Below are positions 1-10,512 of a stretch of DNA of 64,000 bases, in pieces. The notes beneath the pieces were generated by a model. The model saw only the letters and a list, made by a program, of their open reading frames with translations, searched no databases and was not told where the DNA came from. This DNA comes from Apoderus coryli (Eukaryota; Arthropoda; Insecta; Coleoptera; Attelabidae): positions 16,554,001 to 16,618,000 of the forward strand of contig OU452204.1 in NCBI GenBank assembly GCA_911728435.2. Direction: 5' to 3'. A program made the position numbers and the translations under genes. Within the stretch, counting starts at the first letter, position 1. The number at the start of each line of letters is the position of its first letter.

Positions 1-827
1 CCAGTCTAATTCAATAGAACCAGACCGAGGCATGGGTCGACAGATACTGACGAATTCGTTTCGCTCTTGTTATGAACTCGTCGTTGCCCATCTACAAATA
101 TCGGCCTGCATTTAAGCACAATAGGATACACAACAGTAGACACATGTAAACACGTATCATCTACATGTATATAGTAATGCATATCCTATACCACGAAATT
201 ATTGTCATTTATTATATTTACGGACATGAAATCCTTTTAATTGTACACAATTATATTGATTTTTAAAGAGAACTCGTTGATATACACAAGGGGGTGAGTT
301 GTGGTGAAAGAAACCGGTTGTGAGGGAGATCAGATACACGAAATAAATAATATTTGCCTATTTTATGTTTTTTCTTCTAACAGCAAGCTGTGGCAAAATG
401 TACGAGGCGTTATCATTAGATATTTTGTTATTTGTGTTTAGAGTAGCATTCCATTTAAAGATTTTCTTCATACATATGTTTGACAAATAAGTAGGTATAT
501 TTATTAATATCGAAAACCAAAATGTGGCATCAGTCAAATTAGACTGTATTTTTATATTTATATATTTATATTCAATTAAATATTATTTCATTATTATATT
601 AGTAACGAGTACGTACATGATAAGGAGAAGAGCTTATACTTTGCGGTACCTACATATCTACTTAGACTGGTTTTTACTAATAATAATAACAATTAGTTTC
701 ATTAAAATGTCAAATAAAATTGTTTTCAGAATACTGAATATACCTACTATCAGTTTACCAAAGTTTAATTATAAATCAGTGTATTTTATTAATGTAGTCA
801 ATTCACGAATAATTATAATTATACATA
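1..827. other. AT-rich stretch, no gene recognised
   Basis: I see no coding region, RNA gene or repeat with a second copy here. The 127-codon open frame at 524-907 has a low-complexity Ile/Tyr/Phe-rich translation typical of AT-rich noncoding DNA, and it runs into the terminal repeat of the next element. Confidence 0.4.
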
Positions 828-1864
828 CAGTATGTCCACAGATGCGGTTAACAAAAGGACAAATGGACCAAAAATTGAAAGATACGAAAAAAAGTTATTC
901 TTGTTAAAAATGTTTGCTCGTCAAAAAAATAAGAACTACCATGAAAACAATTATTTTTATTAAACAGGGCGCCTCAAAAAGGCATAAATATAAAATTAAA
1001 CAAGAGCAAACAGTCATATTTTGGTGTCTTAGCGTAAAATGATAAATAAAAAAAATTCTCCAAATTTAATCCTGATCCTGATTCCAGAGTTACAGAAGAA
1101 TATTTAAATTTATGAAATCAGTTTTTGATATTAAAAAAGAAAAGAAATATAATGAGGACCATACCAGTACAGTTTTGATATTGGAATCAGTAAATGAAAA
1201 TCCATTGCTTTCTTTAAGAAACAGGGCTAAGAATTTAGCATTCAAAAAGTTTTAAAAGAAAATAAAATTTATCCTTACAAGCCTCATTTCAACCAAACGT
1301 TGGAGGCTGGGGATGAAGCAAATAGGCTAGATTTTTGTTTGTGGGTTGGAAATCAGATTTTAAACGGCAATAGAAATTTTCACAAGCTTATAATATTTTC
1401 AATTCTCATTTTAATTTGTTTAATTTTATGTTTATACCTTTTTGACACGCCCTGTTTAATAAAAATAATTTTTTTCATATTAGTTCTTATTTTTTTGACA
1501 ACTTTTTTTTGACAGTGACCTAATGTAAGTAAAAGTACGCACACATGCGCATGCACACATGAAAAAAAAAATTTTTTCATAAATTTAAATATTCTTCCGT
1601 AACTGTGGAATCAGGGTCAGGATTAAATTTGGAGCATTTTTGCTATTTATCATTTTACGCTAAGACACCAAAATAAGACTGTTTGCTCTTGTTTAATTTT
1701 ATATTTATGCCTTTTTGAAACGCCCTGTTTAATAAAAATAATTTTTTTCATGGTAGTTCTTATTTTTTCGACAAGCAAACATTTTTATCAAGAATAACTT
1801 TTTTTCGTATCTTTCAATTTTTGGTCCATTTGTCATCTTGTTAACCGCATCCGTGGACATACTG
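828..1864 (+). mobile_element. Tc1/mariner-type element with ~290-bp terminal inverted repeats
   Basis: The ends are CAGTATGTCCACAG and its complement, each flanked by TA (826-827 and 1865-1866), the TSD of the Tc1/mariner superfamily. The left arm (about 828-1117) and right arm (about 1577-1864) are imperfect inverted copies of each other. A roughly 80-bp piece of the right arm (the stretch around 'cgccctgtttaat') is repeated in direct orientation inside, at about 1395-1500. The centre keeps only a piece of transposase, so this copy is non-autonomous. Confidence 0.8.
1165..1401 (+). pseudogene. Tc1/mariner transposase remnant
   Basis: Translation gives a helix-turn-helix-to-DDE linker: 'LESVNENPLLSLRNRAKNLA', then after a one-base frameshift near 1250 'NKIYPYKPHFNQTL', 'RLDFCLWVGNQIL' and 'NFHKLIIFS'. 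The 'YPYK...L...D...R..FC' pattern precedes the first catalytic Asp in Tc1/mariner transposases. The frame breaks down before the Asp-containing strand, and the rest of the catalytic domain is absent. It lies between the long inverted repeats of the surrounding element, on its plus strand. Confidence 0.65.
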
Positions 1865-1866
1865 TA

Positions 1867-3290
1867 TAGAAAATAATATGTCTCATATTGCACAATTTGT
1901 TATTATTAAATAATTTTATTGTATTTATATTATGAATATTTGCAAAATATTAATAAATAAAAATATGATAATTTATGTTAGTGTATCATTTTTAGTTACT
2001 CCTCTTTAATGTAATATTTTAATTTTATTAATCTCTGGCTCTAAAGCAGTTTTTTCGAACATTCGACATTTGGTCACACAACTTTTACAGAAAAAGGTTT
2101 TCATGTCTCAAATCGTTCTATTTTTTTTTTAATTGCCACCCTTATTCAAACTAGTTTAGAATTTTCAAAACATAATTGTTTATTGAAGAATAGCCCATAG
2201 ATCATTCATTCAAAAGTGATAAATCAAAGAGGCAATTTTCAAAATGTTGCTGAACTTTTTAAATGATTAGCTGATTCTAGAGAAATAGATTCATTTACAG
2301 TCACCTCAAAATGATAAGAATACATCAGTCCTAAAAAGTGTCGTGTTGTCGGTGGTCTTGTGACACCACACACACTGTGTTGTGATGCAGCCTCGTAAAT
2401 GCTTTCCTATTACAGGCATAATATTATACCGTTACAATATTGATTTTGTTTTTCGTGTATGATGACGAGTGTCGAGCTTTTAAAGTGTGGACAGAGGTGC
2501 CTCTGATATCATACGTATTTTTCTCACTTTGTAGGCTGCATTTGAACAGACCGTCTAATATGTATTTGTCTTTGTCTGCAGATTTGTCCATTCTTATGTA
2601 TTATACTGCTACGTATTAATGTTATTGAATTAAAAAAAAAAAAGGTGTTAATAATGCAATTATAATAATAATTAATAAAGTAGATAAGTACCAGGGTTTC
2701 TCCATACATTTTATACAATTTGTAGTAGCCTTTTGCTCATCTTTATTTTTCTATTTCGAAAAAGACAAAAGCACTTAGTAACTGTTTATATTCATGGCCT
2801 GCAGGGTAAATGGAATAATAATTGTCAACACAGTGGAGAATATTGCTCGAATCCATATTTATCAGAACTGCACAAATGCTACATAGTATGTTTTTTATTA
2901 TTATTAAGGAAATATGGCGTATCCATGTTATTACCAAGTTAGCAAATACACCATTACAATTCTAATCTATTGTTTAATGGTTGTAAACTTATAGTTAGAA
3001 AAGAGAAAGAAGTTATTACGACTAAGTCTTTAAGATAATAACTTTATAGATAATATGCATCAATATAGAAAATATTTTATAAACTATTATTATTGGTCTT
3101 GGCAGTTTGTAAAATACGGTTATTTATCGGAATGAAACCAATAGGTAACTTAAGAATTTCAGTTATTTCTCTTGGCCCTCAAAGTGAAATAAGCAGAAGA
3201 TATTTCTACGAATTGAGAGCACACGTCAAAAACATTTGAATAACTTTACATACTTTTATTAATAAACAAAATAATTGATTAATTGGTTGA
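1867..3290. other. No gene recognised
   Basis: AT-rich sequence with short chance open frames on both strands. Nothing in it resembles a known protein family, structured RNA or repeat seen elsewhere in the window. Confidence 0.35.
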
Positions 3291-3425
3291 TTAATGTACC
3301 GGGTGTCCCAAACTCGGCGCCCCAGGCCTATTGTATGAAAACGAGATAAGATATTAAAAATCCTTTGAAGTGGTTTAAATTGTGTTGCATTAAGGTATAT
3401 TTTATATTATTATTTATTTCCGATT

Positions 3426-3680
3426 TTGCAAAATGGAGAATATGACGTCATCAGTATTATTGGTACCGTACTGGGCGAATCTGATGTGGATCTAATAAGT
3501 TTTGTTGATGATACCAATTTGATTGTGAGTCATTCAAATTTCCAGTTTTTGTGCCAGGATGCTGGTGTTTTCTTCGAAAGTGTTGTGACTTGGTTCACAC
3601 GGAATAGATTGTTATTGAATCATAACAAGACAAGCCCAAATAATGCGATTTTTACACATAGCAAGTTCCATTTTAGCTGA
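3426..3680 (+). pseudogene. Non-LTR retrotransposon reverse transcriptase fragment
   Basis: The translation contains 'LISFVDDTNLIVSH', a variant of the F/Y-A-D-D-T palm motif with two catalytic Asp, followed about 30 residues later by 'VVTWFTRNRLLLNHNKT', the segment that follows the palm motif in Jockey/CR1-type LINE reverse transcriptases. Only about 75 residues are recognisable. There is no endonuclease or 3' end nearby, so this is a short relic. A 'ccgggtgtccca' motif of the kind seen at several repeat ends lies upstream, near 3300. Confidence 0.65.
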
Positions 3681-4248
3681 CAAATTTGTATCCGTTTTGA
3701 AGCATAAACCAATTTTATTTATATTTAATGCCGTACATTTATAGAGAATAATGAGGCCAAATTACTTCCGATTGCCATTTTCACCGATTTCTCTTGTAAA
3801 TAATCAATAATCTATGAGATAGAAAAAATAAAAATATTTCCCGCATATTTTGTAATGATTTTCCGTTATTAATTCAAATTTCTCTGCCTACACAACAATC
3901 ACTTAAAATAATTTAATTAGAATAATAGGCCCATATGTTGACCATAAATATATAAACTTTACAAGCCTGGTTTAAAGAATTTCATCGATTTTACTAAGAT
4001 TTAGTTTAGTCAATAAATATATATTACTTTTAAATAGGGTAATAAAACATCTAATTTCGATAATATTTAAAACAAATTAATTTAAACACATTTATATTAT
4101 TCAAAATCCATTACCGATCCCATGATAGTCAAGTTAATTTCCTATTTTTATTACTAATTTTGTATAATATTGGAATTTCTTTAAGTACTAATTCCAACAC
4201 ATTTCGTCTTTCGTATAACTTAAGTTTGGGTGGGTATTCAAATATAAC
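3681..4248. other. No gene recognised
   Basis: AT-rich spacer without a convincing open frame. A 'gggtgatccgctaagagg' motif near 4250 may mark the outer end of the transposon that follows. Confidence 0.3.
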
Positions 4249-4485
4249 GGGTGATCCGCTAAGAGGTACTGTTTTCAATAGGGTGGTTTTGACAGTTCTT
4301 ATGATGTGTCAACTGGCTTCTCTCTATGAAGTTTGTGTTCAGTATTCATTGCCATTTCAGCATGAATAAACTTACGCCTGAACAACGTGTTCCAATATCA
4401 GTGGTCAGTTAAAAATTGTGTTCGACCACATTTTGGTTGTCATACTAATTGTCCAACTGATCGCACTATTCATGACCAACCCGAG

Positions 4486-4682
4486 TATCGAATATTAACT
4501 ATAGATAAAAAGGTTCACTTGACGCTGAAAACGGCATCGACTCGTTGCATTCCCAGCATGTTTCTGGTCACGCTACTATATATACTATAAGATACTATAC
4601 TATAAGCGCGACGAATTTCTTTGTACCCATGTACATCAGACGTGCCGACATGATGAGAACTAACTGTTCCTTTTTAAACTGT
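4486..4682 (-). mobile_element. MITE, third copy of the 'ATAATAYC-target' family
   Basis: Read on the minus strand, this matches the elements at 47776-47990 and 59848-60065, including the 'aacggcatcgactcgt' block, the TATA-rich palindromic centre and the end 'taaactgt'. It is flanked by 'aacccgag' (4478-4485) and 'gacccgag' (4683-4690), an 8-bp TSD with one mismatch. It interrupts the outer mariner transposase. It is more diverged than the other two copies, so it is probably the oldest of the three. Confidence 0.75.
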
Positions 4683-4717
4683 GACCCGAGTGCGTACAGC
4701 CCGTAGTAATGAGAATA

Positions 4718-5828
4718 GGAGGGTTGCTATTTATGTATTCAGAACTGGCAACACTGGTATTGCCAAGGGAAATCTGTCATCACCATCGCATCTTGAAGTT
4801 TAACATTTTTGACAGTATACGCATTGAGACCGTTTTGACGTGCGAGCAATATTTGCGCTGTTTACAGTAAGTTCGTCTCGGCCAAAAAATGAAATTAAGT
4901 CGCGAAAATTTTCAATCTATGATTTATTATAATTTCGACGTGGGCTAACGCTAGAACACTACATCAATCAACTTAGGGCAACATTTGCCGATGAAGCCCC
5001 ATCCAAGGGTACTGTATATCGCTCGTACACAGAATACAAACGTGGCCGTAGTTCGCTCACGGACGAAGTTAAAGATGGTCGTCCACAATCGGTCGTTGTG
5101 CGGGAAACCATCGATGCTGTGCGAAAACTAGTTGAGGAAGATCGTCATGTGACACATCGTGAAATCGAGGCAAGTTTAAGCATTAGTATGACCAGCATAT
5201 TAGATAAGATTTTGCACGTACATTTTGACGTTCGCAAGCTATGTGCGCGTTGGGTTCTAGATTATTTGTTGACATGTGCTCACAAAAAGACTCGCGTCGA
5301 TTGGTGCCGTAAAATTCTTAAACTGTGGTGGATCTAAAGCCATATACAGCATCGTCACGAGCCAGAAAGAAAAAGCCAATCTGCAGTTTGGGTGTTTCAA
5401 TGTGAAGAAAATCCAACAAAAGTTCTGGCATGTTTCTTCACTAGACCGTTAATTCACCGTGGTATACGACCATTTGTTTGACCGGATTTTTCAGTAAATT
5501 GAGAGAAACCAACCGAAAACGACGTATGTGTTGCATCACTTACAATAAACGAGTATTTGGACACACAAAAGATCGAATTGATGGGGCATTCACCTTACAT
5601 CCCCGACTTGGCACCCAATGATTTCTTCTTCGAAGAAGTGTTGAGGCCTCCAAACCATGTTTTAGAGCTATCATCTTCTGACTGGACACAGTGCTTTAAA
5701 ATGTGGTTTCATAGCATGCAAAAGTGTATAGATCTTAAAGGAGAATATTTTGAAAAGCAATAAAAATATTTTTGGTAAAATCAATTCATTTGTTCTTTCT
5801 ATTCTCAATACACAAACAGCAACCCTTC
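4718..5828 (+). mobile_element. Mariner element with both termini
   Basis: The inverted repeats are 'ggagggttgctatttatg' at the left and the complement of 'gaagggttgctgtttgtg' at the right, each bounded by TA (4716-4717 and 5829-5830). The length of 1111 bp is normal for mariner. The same terminus type occurs on the mariner half at 54686-55298. It is inserted in the outer transposase, whose frame is restored across the TA. Confidence 0.85.
4889..5763 (+). pseudogene. Mariner transposase, degraded
   Basis: This starts 'MKLSRENFQSMIYYNF', the usual N-terminus of irritans/mauritiana-type mariner transposases. It continues with 'VRKLVEEDRHVTHREIEASL' (helix-turn-helix) and 'KKTRVDWCRKIL'. After decay it ends 'LMGHSPYIPDLAPNDFFF', corresponding to the conserved H-PYSPDLAP-DF block that carries the third catalytic Asp, and 'ILKEN' near the stop. 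Several stops and frameshifts are present. The central block between the first and second catalytic Asp is largely unreadable. Confidence 0.8.
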
Positions 5829-6379
5829 TATTGTGGCATCTCTGATGGAACGTTGTGGCGTATTTTAAAGCATGATCTTTGCTTAAAGCATGTTCAAGAA
5901 TTAAAGCCGGGTGGCCGTAGTTTACAGTTTAATTTCGGTTTATGCGCCATTTTTGTACGAAAAATTGTGTTAGCGACGAAGCCCATGTTTGGTTAAACGA
6001 CTAGGTATGTTAACAACCAAATTGAAGTACCTATTTGGGCCGATAAACACCCAGATGCTATCCAACAGTTACCAATGCAACCCGAAATATGTACTGGTTG
6101 GTGCGGTTTATGAGCAGGCGGCATTATCGGGCCGTATTTCTTTACTCTCAATGGAGCTCACTACAAAGCAATGATCAATGAATTTTTGTTGCCAAATATT
6201 CAAAATAGTGGTGTGGCTGACTTGTGGTTTCAAAAGCATGGCGATACAGCTAACGATACAATGGCTTTATTGAGGGAAACGTTAATTGGCTACCAAGATC
6301 TTGTGATCTGACACCATTACATTACTTTCTATGGGGATATGTGAAATCGGTTGAAGCTTTGAAAGCCAACATGACTCGT

Positions 6380-6666
6380 ATTTAGATTTGAAACTTCTTG
6401 GGATGAGGCTCACAAATTACACAACAGGTTAAATAACGACTTGTTATTTATTGTCAAAACGTTTTTTTAAAAAACAACGTTTCGGCAACGTACATCTGTT
6501 GCCTTCTTCAGGTAATATACATACAAAAATCGTCTAGTGGACAAGTAGTGTTTTCTTTTATATTGTTTGTTGTTTTTTAAAAAATGTTTTGACAATAAAT
6601 AACATGTCGTTATTTAACCTGTTGTGTAATTTGTGAGCCTCATCCCAAGAAGTTTCAAATCTAAAT
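6380..6666. mobile_element. Foldback element with Penelope-type motif in its loop
   Basis: The left arm 6380-6478 and right arm 6569-6666 are near-perfect inverted copies of about 98 bp. The 90-bp loop carries, on the minus strand, CTGAAGA + A + GGCAAC...GTTGCC + GAAAC. It is inserted in the C-terminal part of the outer mariner transposase, whose reading resumes at 6667. Confidence 0.7.
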
Positions 6667-6889
6667 ATTGAAGAAATAAGGCTCAAGAAAAGAAAACTAA
6701 ATATAACTCGTATTATTCGCGGAATACCGGCCGATATAGTCGAAAATTTGACCATTTAAGAGTTAGTCGTATGTGTAACATTTTCTTTGGAGCATTTATT
6801 TCCTGTTTCTTCGCTTTTGACAAGAAATACAAAGCAAGTCCCTGGGACAAGCCATAAAATTACTTACAATAAATATTCATACAGCGTCT

Positions 6890-7020
6890 CCACTAATATA
6901 ATTGTATTTAAGATTCCTTTTTTATAAAAAGGGACATGTTTCGGAGTCCCGCTCCATCATCAACCTTAATTTTAAATCTTAATTTTTAAACAAACATACG
7001 GGCAAGACCACTGATAGACC
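6890..7020 (-). mobile_element. Penelope-like terminal fragment
   Basis: On the minus strand, positions 6938-6963 read TTGATGA + T + GGAG...CTCC + GAAAC. This is the same hairpin pattern as at 6479-6511, 7341-7369 and five other places in the window. Nothing coding is attached. The assignment rests on the resemblance of the hairpin to those in Penelope-like element termini. Confidence 0.35.
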
Positions 7021-7129
7021 AAGTTGAAATATAAAATTATTTATTAGTGCTATTTTTTTCATTTAACACAAAGGTAAGAGATCCAAATTTGAATTTGACA
7101 GAACTAACATATAAGGGGACAGAGGAGCA

Positions 7130-7279
7130 ATGTGGTTTATGCAAGATGGGGCTCTACCTAATTTAAAATCGCAGGTCCACAGTTATAGCCACCCTGGCCA
7201 CCGGATTTAAATCCCTTACATTATTTCCTTTACGAGAATTTAAAGTCCCTCGTTTATAGAACTCCTGTCAACACTGAAA
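7130..7279 (+). pseudogene. Tc1/mariner-superfamily transposase fragment
   Basis: The translation gives 'MWFMQDGALP', matching the WFQQDGAPPH block with the second catalytic Asp. After a frameshift it gives 'PPDLNPLHYFLYENLKSLVY' followed by 'RTPVNTE', the block carrying the third acidic residue. The segment between the two blocks is shortened. The foldback element begins immediately after it. It is the same general family as the minus-strand relics at 61.6-63.1 kb. Confidence 0.7.
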
Positions 7280-7754
7280 AATAATTTGGCAAATAAAAAG
7301 GCTGTCGCATCCACTAATTGTTTTGTATTCAAAAATACATGTTTCGACCCTAGCTGGGGTCATCATCAGTTAGGTAGAAACGAAATTACATAACTCTAAA
7401 GAGGAGAGAAACATTATCAGCAATCATATCGCAAACTAGCACACAAGAAGAAAATAGTGAATATAACTAAAATCATGGGATATTCCTATAAGGAACCTCA
7501 TGAATCTTATTTTACCAATTGTTAGTTTTAAGACGATGTAAATCTATATATAAAAATTTCCGATATAACCTCTCCACTTAGGTAAGTTGTAGTGCTAGTT
7601 TGCGATATGATTGCTGATAATGTTTCTCTCCTCTTTAAAGTTATGTAATTTCGTTTCTACCTAACTGATGATGACCTTAGCTAGGGTCGAAACATGTATT
7701 TTTGAATAAAAAACAATTAGTGGATGCGACAGCCTTTTCATTTGCCAAATTATT
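7280..7754. mobile_element. 475-bp foldback element, 163-bp arms
   Basis: The left arm 7280-7442 and right arm 7592-7754 are inverted copies with few mismatches, separated by 149 bp. Each arm carries the CTGATGA-T-GACC...GGTC-GAAAC hairpin (7341-7369 minus, 7665-7693 plus). It sits directly after a transposase fragment. 'tgaaaaataatt' occurs at the left junction and again near 7790. Confidence 0.8.
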
Positions 7755-7813
7755 GGACATCCACAGTAACATGGACTATTTTGTTAAAATGAAAAATAAT
7801 TAATCCAGCGGAT

Positions 7814-8476
7814 ATGGTCATAAGTAAAAATCAATCATGCCATCTTAGTACCAACATCAAAGTCAATTCATTGTTGATCGAAAGAGTTAAGCAATATCAG
7901 TATCTTGGCACGTGGATCAACGACAGACATGATCAGACTATGGAGATTGGAGTTAGAATTGAAAAGGCGAGAAATGTTTTCTTCAAAATGAAACAACTAT
8001 TCACTAATCCCCACTTAAATCTCCAACTCAGACTGAGAATGATTGGATGCTACGTAATCCCAGTGCTTCTGCATGGACTGGAATCATGGACAATCAACAA
8101 AATCGCAATGAAAAAGCTCCAGTCTTTTGAAATGTGGATCTTCCGGCGGGCACTAAGAATATCATGGACAAAAAAGATTACCAATGAGGAAGTTCTACGC
8201 AGAGTAAAAAGAGAAAGAGAACTAGCGAACGTGATTAAAGCCAGAAAATTAGAATATTTCGGTCATATTATGCGTGGAGAGAGATACGGTATACTACGAC
8301 TGATAATGGAGGGAAAGATCGCAGGAAAGAGATCGATAGGCAGAAGACGTATGTCCTGGCTAAGAAACCTCAGAGAATGGTTTGGATGCACATCCCTCCA
8401 ACTCTTCAGAGCCGCGGCGTCCAAAGTAAAAATAGCTGTAATGATAGCCAACCTCCATAAAGAGATGGCACCATAA
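7814..8476 (+). CDS. C-terminal part of a RTE-like LINE polyprotein
   Basis: This 220-residue open frame is intact but has no reverse transcriptase core. It reads 'VKQYQYLGTWINDRHDQ' (thumb), 'MIGCYVIPVLLHGLESWTI', 'EMWIFRRALRISW', then 'LEYFGHIMRGERYGILRLI' and 'GRRRMSWLRNLREWFG', a C-terminal arrangement typical of RTE/craniofacial-development-protein-2-like LINE ORFs. The stop is followed by 'taagaagaagaagga', resembling the short microsatellite tail of RTE elements. The start is arbitrary: the copy is 5'-truncated close to the foldback at 7754. Confidence 0.75.
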   Translation: MVISKNQSCHLSTNIKVNSLLIERVKQYQYLGTWINDRHDQTMEIGVRIEKARNVFFKMKQLFTNPHLNLQLRLRMIGCYVIPVLLHGLESWTINKIAMKKLQSFEMWIFRRALRISWTKKITNEEVLRRVKRERELANVIKARKLEYFGHIMRGERYGILRLIMEGKIAGKRSIGRRRMSWLRNLREWFGCTSLQLFRAAASKVKIAVMIANLHKEMAP

Positions 8477-8523
8477 GAAGAAGAAGGATATGGAGATACG
8501 GCAGATATTGACACCCTAGTATA

Positions 8524-8674
8524 CAGGGTTGTTCGATTGTGTAATGCGGTTTTAATAACCTTCCGCGACGCTACTGGACCTGAAATTTGAAACTAGTATA
8601 TTTTAGTAATTATTTAGAGGATTTTTAAGATATTTAGCCTTTGAAGTTTGACTATATACTTCAATAACACCCTG
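8524..8674. mobile_element. 151-bp MITE flanked by TA
   Basis: The left end is 'cagggttgttcgattg' and the right end is '...aataacaccctg', with short imperfect inverted termini. TA flanks both sides (8522-8523, 8675-8676). The CAGGGTG-type terminus recurs across the window. Confidence 0.55.
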
Positions 8675-9116
8675 TATTTGTGCTGGTTGGACTGAATTGC
8701 ATTTTATTTATCGTTTTCTTCAAATACAACTCTGATATATCAATTAGTTCAACCACATGTGTTTTTTGTTCATATCACTTGCACAGCTAGTTTAAAAAAA
8801 ACTGTGCACTAATAAAATATCAACTTTAATGTACCTTAGCATGAAATATCAATCAACAGTAGATAGATCGTATTACAGCTAGAGTTGTAGATAATTTATA
8901 TATTATATCGAGCGGCGATTTATAAAGCTTGGAGAAAGCAATAATCATTAATATTGATGCTGCCGCTGGAACCATTGTCTTTTGTATAAATACGAAACGA
9001 AGTCATAAAAAAGATTAACTCAAGCATCTTAGTAGGTATCATTTAATGGTTTTTATGGCTGCAATGTGTAGTCATTTTTTTGTTACTTCAAATATGTGTG
9101 ACTCTTTTAATATTGT

Positions 9117-9236
9117 TGTGTTATTTTGTAACAAAAGTTCCACTAAAATTACGAAATCTTAGGAATGTTTACCGACTTCCATATACCGAGTGGTCTCGAT
9201 TTCAACGGGGAATGATAATCCGTAGAGTACGGCAAC
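9117..9236 (+). repeat. Dispersed repeat, copy A
   Basis: Matches 11213-11349 in the same orientation, including 'gttccactaaaattacgaaa', 'aggaatgtttaccg' and 'gtggtctcgatttcaa'. I do not recognise the family. Chance open frames overlap both copies but their translations do not agree, so the similarity is at the DNA level. Confidence 0.6.
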
Positions 9237-9389
9237 GATTCCAACCATCCTTATCTTGTTTTTGCAGTGCCGTAAACATTCTCGACACCCACTTGGCACT
9301 GGCCTTTAGCTTTTGTCATAGCAAAATGAACTAGCAGAACTTTTAAAATGGTTGTATCAGATATTTCAACCATTTCTGTGACTTATTTC

Positions 9390-9919
9390 CAGTGGCGGCT
9401 TGTGAGGACTGAAAGAGGTGGGGCACAGCAAGGTGGAAATAAGGCAATAAAGAATAATAAAAACAAAATTTTTCAAAATAAAAAATTAAAATGATAAGTA
9501 GTTAGAGTAGCTAGATAATAACATTTTGCTAAACTCACCATGACCATTAAAACTGTGAAGTCCATCCTCCTAGATTTCTGAACAGGACTTCACAAGTCTT
9601 TCTTCAATAGATAGCATTGCTAACGCGCAGAACCTTTCCTGGCCCATAGTGTTTCTTAAAAATGTTTTGATCCGTTTGAGGGTAGAGAAACATTTCGCTT
9701 TCTACAGGCGTCACAAGGACAGTACACAAAACAGTCAGCAATTCCACCGATTCACTAAATGTTGATGTTAAATTGTTTTGGATAAACATTTGTAACAGAG
9801 GCACAGCCCCACTGTGTTTCAGAAAATGCAAAATTTTATAGGGAATTCTAACGAAATGACACTGGTCTGGTGCGAAGTATAAAATCTAAAGTTATTTTTT
9901 AGGTAGGGCACTGCCACTG
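9390..9919 (-). mobile_element. hAT element, internally deleted, perfect 8-bp TSD
   Basis: The termini are 'cagtggcggcttgtgagg' and the complement of 'ggcactgccactg'. The flanks are cttatttc at 9382-9389 and again at 9920-9927, an exact 8-bp TSD diagnostic of hAT. It is closely related to the insertion at 33308-34162. Only the end of the transposase remains. Confidence 0.9.
9604..9831 (-). pseudogene. hAT transposase C-terminal dimerisation fragment
   Basis: The reading 'FLKHSGAVPLLQMFIQNNLT', then 'VELLTVLCTVLVTPVESEMF' and 'VLRVSNAIY', is shared nearly residue for residue with the frame at 33481-33873. It corresponds to the hAT C-terminal dimerisation region, whose usual core is a run of hydrophobics followed by a T-x-x-x-E-R-x-F type motif, here 'TPVESEMF'. 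The N-terminal zinc finger and the DDE core are missing, so it cannot act as a transposase. Confidence 0.7.
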
Positions 9920-9954
9920 CTTATTTCTTCTTCAGCCAAGCATCTTCCCGGAGT

Positions 9955-10150
9955 GGTAAATTCAAAAGGCTACCGTGCTCGAGGGTCCTCTAGGAATGAT
10001 TCCCTACAATGCTTAAAAAGACCATGCTACTTGTAAACCGTTGATTTTCCTGTAACCGATGACATATGTTCGATAATGGATTGAGCAGCCCTTCCTTGAA
10101 GGAACCTTATAACAGCCGGGTGTTCGATTTTGTACTTTTCTTGCCGATTT
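9955..10150 (-). pseudogene. Coding-like fragment of unknown family
   Basis: The minus strand reads 'KYKIEHPAVIRFLQGRAAQS', 'IIEHMSSVTGKSTVYK', stop, 'HGLFKHCRESFLEDPRAR', stop. The composition is coding-like rather than AT-noise, but two stops interrupt it. I do not recognise the family. The hAT at 9390-9919 is inserted next to it. Confidence 0.3.
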
Positions 10151-10512
10151 TTTTCTTGTGATTAAGTTTCTTCTCTTATTCGCTCTGCCATCATTTTTAA
10201 TGATTCATATATTATAATTGATTTTTGTATTTTTCATATTAGCAGTTCCTATAGGGAAGAATTTCGTAATGAAATCTCTTACAACCTATGGAAAGAGATT
10301 TTTGTATGCAATATATAACTCACTGTATTTACATTATTAAACAAGTCAAGTTAAACAATATATAAATTTCAATCTACTAAATGTACCTATAAAACCTAAA
10401 TCTAATATTTACAAATTAAAACTACATCTAACATCTATAAAATTTTCTATATATACAAAGACTATTCTACTACATATTTAAAATAATACACAATATACTT
10501 TACCACTTACAC

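Larger units (their letters stand above)
4362..6759 (+). pseudogene. Mariner-family transposase gene broken by three later insertions
   Basis: The start reads 'MNKLTPEQRV', the opening of a mariner-type paired-like DNA-binding region, followed by a degenerate helix region to about 4485. Coding resumes at 4691-4716 and 5831 onward: 'RTARSNENIVASLMER' is read if the intervening element and one TA copy are removed. Later pieces are 'ILKHDLCLKHVQELKP', 'GGIIGPYFFTLNG', 'LPNIQNSGVADLWFQKHGDT' (second Asp changed) and 'IIRGIPADIVENL' near 6720. Insertions are a MITE at 4486-4682, a mariner at 4718-5828 and a foldback at about 6380-6666. Frameshifts and lost catalytic residues show it is dead. It is the oldest layer of the stack. 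Confidence 0.75.

Noticed and set aside
1..110. Hammerhead-like 'ctgacgaattcg' at 48-59
   Set aside because: No GAAA box or stem II follows.
4387..4590. 67-codon frame as part of the outer transposase
   Set aside because: Sequence from 4486 onward is the MITE copy, shown by alignment to the copies at 47.8 and 59.9 kb and by its TSD.
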